Shown: piece by piece, positions 6,797-8,621 of the stretch
How the letters are laid out: each line of letters starts with the position of its first letter
Numbering within the stretch: position 1 is the stretch's first letter
Assembly (NCBI GenBank): GCA_001795035.1
Contig: MGMW01000111.1
Coordinates: 1-8,621 of the forward strand
From: Chloroflexi bacterium RBG_13_53_26
GTDB lineage: Bacteria > Chloroflexota > Dehalococcoidia > UBA2247 > RBG-13-53-26
DNA length: 8,621 nt
Reading direction: 5' to 3'
Made by a program: the position numbers and the translations under genes
The notes under the pieces: generated by a model
What the model saw: the letters and a program-made list of their open reading frames with translations, nothing else
What the model was told of the DNA's origin: nothing
Databases searched by the model: none

Positions 6797-7053
6797 CCAC
6801 AGTCCTTGGGATCTGCCCCTCCAAACAAGACAGGTTCCCTGTCACCCATAATCCCATAGTCACAGCACGTCCTTCGACTGAACGTGCTCTATCAAATACA
6901 GTGTGGAGCAGTTAGCAGTATAGACGACCCCGAAGCGAAAGCTGTAAACTGTGGGCTGGTGAGCCATGGTCTCTCTATCCCGATAGGCTTGGGGGGCAGA
7001 ATGAAAGCAGAGTTAATCACAGCGCAGGCAGAAAGAGCGAAGAGTCCGCCGCA
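6797..7053. other. Non-coding leader region of the beta-CASP gene
   Basis: No convincing gene is seen. Weak structures are present: AGCACGT (6864-6870) with ACGTGCT (6882-6888) around an 11-nt loop, a CAGTATA/TAAACTG pairing with one mismatch (6916-6922/6945-6951) enclosing AGC-GAAA-GCT (6934-6943), and CTAT/ATAG (6975-6978/6983-6986). I do not recognise a known riboswitch. No strong promoter was found. Confidence 0.4.
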
Positions 7054-8460
7054 ATGCAGATGAAGCTCAGGTTCATGGGTGCCGCTCAGAATGTAACCGG
7101 TTCGAGATACCTCCTGGAGGCCAATGGCCTCAGGATCCTCATAGACTGTGGATTGTTCCAGGAAAGGGAGTTTGCGGGAAGAAACTGGGAACCGTTCTCC
7201 GTTCCACCCGAAACCATAGATGCTCTCCTGCTGACCCACGCCCATATTGACCATTGTGGCTTGCTGCCCAAGCTTGTTCGCGAGGGCTTCAAGGGGAGGG
7301 TCTACTGTACAACGGCCACCGCTGACGTAGCTGAGATCATGCTCCTGGATGCAGCCAAGCTGCAGGAAGAAGATGCTGCCTTCAAGAGGAAGAGACACGA
7401 GCGGGAAGGCCGAAAGGGGCCATATCCCGAGGTTCCGCTCTACAACATAGATGATGCTAATGCTTCACTACGGCTGTTCTTGCCTGTGCCCTATGGAGAG
7501 GAGGTTGTCATAGGCCATGGCGTGGAGGCCAAGTTCTACGACGCCGGTCATATCCTTGGCTCCTCGATGATAATAGTATCTGTTCGTGGGCAGGGCGAGC
7601 CGAGGACAATCCTTTTCTCGGGCGACGTCGGCAGGAGGAATGCGCCGATATTGAGAGACCCGACCACTTTCGCAGGGGCCGACTATGTTCTGGTAGAAGC
7701 AACCTACGGTGACAGGTTGCATGAACGGTCATCGGAGGTCGCCGAGCACCTTGCCGCAGTAGTCAACTCAACCCTAAACAATGGAGGCAACATAATAGTG
7801 CCAAGCTTTGCCCTGGAAAGAGCCCAGGAGGTGCTCTACTACCTGAACAAGTTGCTCATCGACGGCCGCATACCACGTGTAATGGTGTTCGTCGACAGCC
7901 CAATGGCGGTGCGTGTCACTGAGATATTTGAGCGTCACCCGGATTTGTATGACCAAGAGATGATCAGATTGATAAGGGCAAACAGGTCTCCCTTTGACTT
8001 CCCAGGACTGAAAATGGTTCACACCGTAGATGAATCAAAGGCAATCAATCAGATCAAAGGCAGTGCCATGATAATAGCCGGTTCGGGCATGTGCACGGGC
8101 GGCCGAATAAAACATCACCTCGCAGCCAACATATCAAGGCCAGAAAGCACAGTAATGTTTGTCGGATATCAGGCTGCAGGCACCCTTGGGCGGTACATTG
8201 TAGAAGGTGCCAGCGAGGTTAGGATACTGGGGCAGGATTACCCCGTGCGTGCCAGGATAGAGCAGATACAGGGCTTCTCAGCCCACGCCGACAGGGACGG
8301 CCTTTTCGAATGGTTGTCACACCTGCAGAGCGCCCCAAGACAGGTATTTATCACCCACGGAGAGCCCGACTCTTGCCACTCTTTCGCTGCTTTCCTGAAG
8401 GAGCGAACGGGCTGGGGGATCTCGGTGCCGGCATATCAGAATGAGGTCGTTCTGGAATAA
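7054..8460 (+). CDS. Metallo-beta-lactamase/beta-CASP RNase-like protein (CPSF73/TTHA0252 type)
   Basis: A complete 468-residue two-domain nuclease-type hydrolase. Zinc ligands of the MBL fold are all present: H62/H64/D66/H67 in THAHIDHCG, H166 (DAGHILGS), D191 (FSGDVG) and H435 (ITHGE). The beta-CASP domain (about 225-380) has EATYGD (motif A, E215) just before it, PSFALERAQE, IKHHL (H354/H355, motif B) and FSAHAD (H411, motif C). The final part is the RMMBL region. No KH domain precedes it. Such proteins act as cytoplasmic RNA endo/exonucleases; the exact target here is unknown. Length is a little above the Thermus homologue. ATG 7054 is used, though ATG 7060 is possible because the ribosome site is weak (GAAGAG-like, about 7039-7044). 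The next gene begins 26 bp downstream. Confidence 0.93.
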   Translation: MQMKLRFMGAAQNVTGSRYLLEANGLRILIDCGLFQEREFAGRNWEPFSVPPETIDALLLTHAHIDHCGLLPKLVREGFKGRVYCTTATADVAEIMLLDAAKLQEEDAAFKRKRHEREGRKGPYPEVPLYNIDDANASLRLFLPVPYGEEVVIGHGVEAKFYDAGHILGSSMIIVSVRGQGEPRTILFSGDVGRRNAPILRDPTTFAGADYVLVEATYGDRLHERSSEVAEHLAAVVNSTLNNGGNIIVPSFALERAQEVLYYLNKLLIDGRIPRVMVFVDSPMAVRVTEIFERHPDLYDQEMIRLIRANRSPFDFPGLKMVHTVDESKAINQIKGSAMIIAGSGMCTGGRIKHHLAANISRPESTVMFVGYQAAGTLGRYIVEGASEVRILGQDYPVRARIEQIQGFSAHADRDGLFEWLSHLQSAPRQVFITHGEPDSCHSFAAFLKERTGWGISVPAYQNEVVLE

Positions 8461-8472
8461 TCGAGGTAGATT

Positions 8473-8480
8473 GGAGGAGG
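8473..8480 (+). promoter_or_regulatory. Strong ribosome binding site for the last, partial gene
   Basis: GGAGGAGG lies 6 nt before ATG at 8487. With only 26 bp after the beta-CASP stop and no hairpin between, co-transcription is likely. Confidence 0.75.
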
Positions 8481-8486
8481 TAGCCC

Positions 8487-8621
8487 ATGGACAGGAACGC
8501 AGTAGTCCGAACCGTTTGCAGGACGTCAGATTACTTCGGGTGTGGCCTCTCAGCAGTGGTAGAGGAAGGCGTCATCGTCAAAGTCCGCCCCGCCGATTTC
8601 CCCGACCCGGCTGATCGTGGC
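8487..8621 (+). CDS. N-terminus of a molybdopterin-oxidoreductase-like protein (partial)
   Basis: The first 45 residues are in the window; the gene runs off the right edge. The pattern VRTVCRT...GCGL, followed by AVVEEGVIVKVRP and DPADRG, matches the start of bis-MGD molybdenum/tungsten oxidoreductases, where a 4Fe-4S-binding motif leads into '(V/I)-x-x-G-x-(V/I)-x-K-V-x-(G/P)-D...NRG'. Those families normally have C-x2-C-x3-C or C-x3-C-x3-C. Here C11 and C19 are seven residues apart with D15 midway, and no middle cysteine. There is no twin-arginine signal at the start, so a cytoplasmic location is likely. Either the cluster uses Asp as a ligand, or it is lost, or the protein is a divergent paralogue. 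The substrate cannot be judged from this fragment. Confidence 0.6.
   Translation, partial: MDRNAVVRTVCRTSDYFGCGLSAVVEEGVIVKVRPADFPDPADRG

Noticed and set aside
6574..6915. Several 67-91 codon ORFs on both strands around the marR 3' end
   Set aside because: They overlap each other in conflicting frames and have no ribosome sites or domain signatures.
6911..6990. Possible riboswitch (GNRA-tetraloop hairpin and flanking pairings) before the beta-CASP gene
   Set aside because: I could not match it to the conserved cores of cobalamin, c-di-GMP, SAM or other classes I know; it is kept only as a weak structured leader.
7086..8022. Minus-strand ORFs within the beta-CASP gene
   Set aside because: They are antisense to a gene with all catalytic motifs in place and show no family features.

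Overview
The window looks like part of an anaerobic bacterial chromosome. It has moderately GC-rich coding, strong GGAGG-type ribosome binding sites and tightly packed genes. A MetV-MetF pair is typical of organisms with a Wood-Ljungdahl (reductive acetyl-CoA) branch that couples methylene-tetrahydrofolate reduction to iron-sulfur electron carriers. The lone SwrC-like RND pump (no adaptor gene beside it) and the molybdopterin-oxidoreductase-like start at the right edge would fit a Chloroflexota (Dehalococcoidia-like) or other anaerobe. This taxonomic placement is inference from gene content; no marker gene is present.

Layout, left to right. (1) 1-2558, plus strand: the last codons of an unidentified gene overlap metV (GTG start inside its stop). 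metV overlaps metF by 8 nt, and 78 bp later comes a stand-alone protein with two receiver domains and no output domain. Two hairpins at 2569-2641 close this block. (2) 2667-5729, minus strand: one large RND-superfamily efflux transporter, convergent with block 1. (3) 5730-6143: a 414-bp divergent control region. It carries a long imperfect dyad before the pump gene. On the other strand it has an extended -10 promoter and a 15-bp palindrome leading into a MarR-family regulator (6144-6638). (4) 6639-7053: about 415 bp with no convincing gene apart from a doubtful 53-codon ORF overlapping the marR stop, plus several weak hairpins. (5) 7054-8460, plus strand: a complete metallo-beta-lactamase/beta-CASP nuclease-like protein, followed after 26 bp by the first 45 codons of a molybdopterin-oxidoreductase-like protein whose N-terminal cysteine motif looks altered.

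How the parts may work together: MetV and MetF would form the iron-sulfur/flavin methylene-tetrahydrofolate reductase, and the double-receiver protein is probably co-transcribed with them. The MarR regulator is the natural candidate to control itself and the divergent RND pump. The beta-CASP protein and the oxidoreductase may share an operon without an obvious common function. I see no rRNA, tRNA, CRISPR array, transposase or phage gene. No fully new system is evident; the most unusual items are the output-less double receiver protein with a dead first domain, and the Cys-x3-Asp-x3-Cys motif at the start of the last gene.
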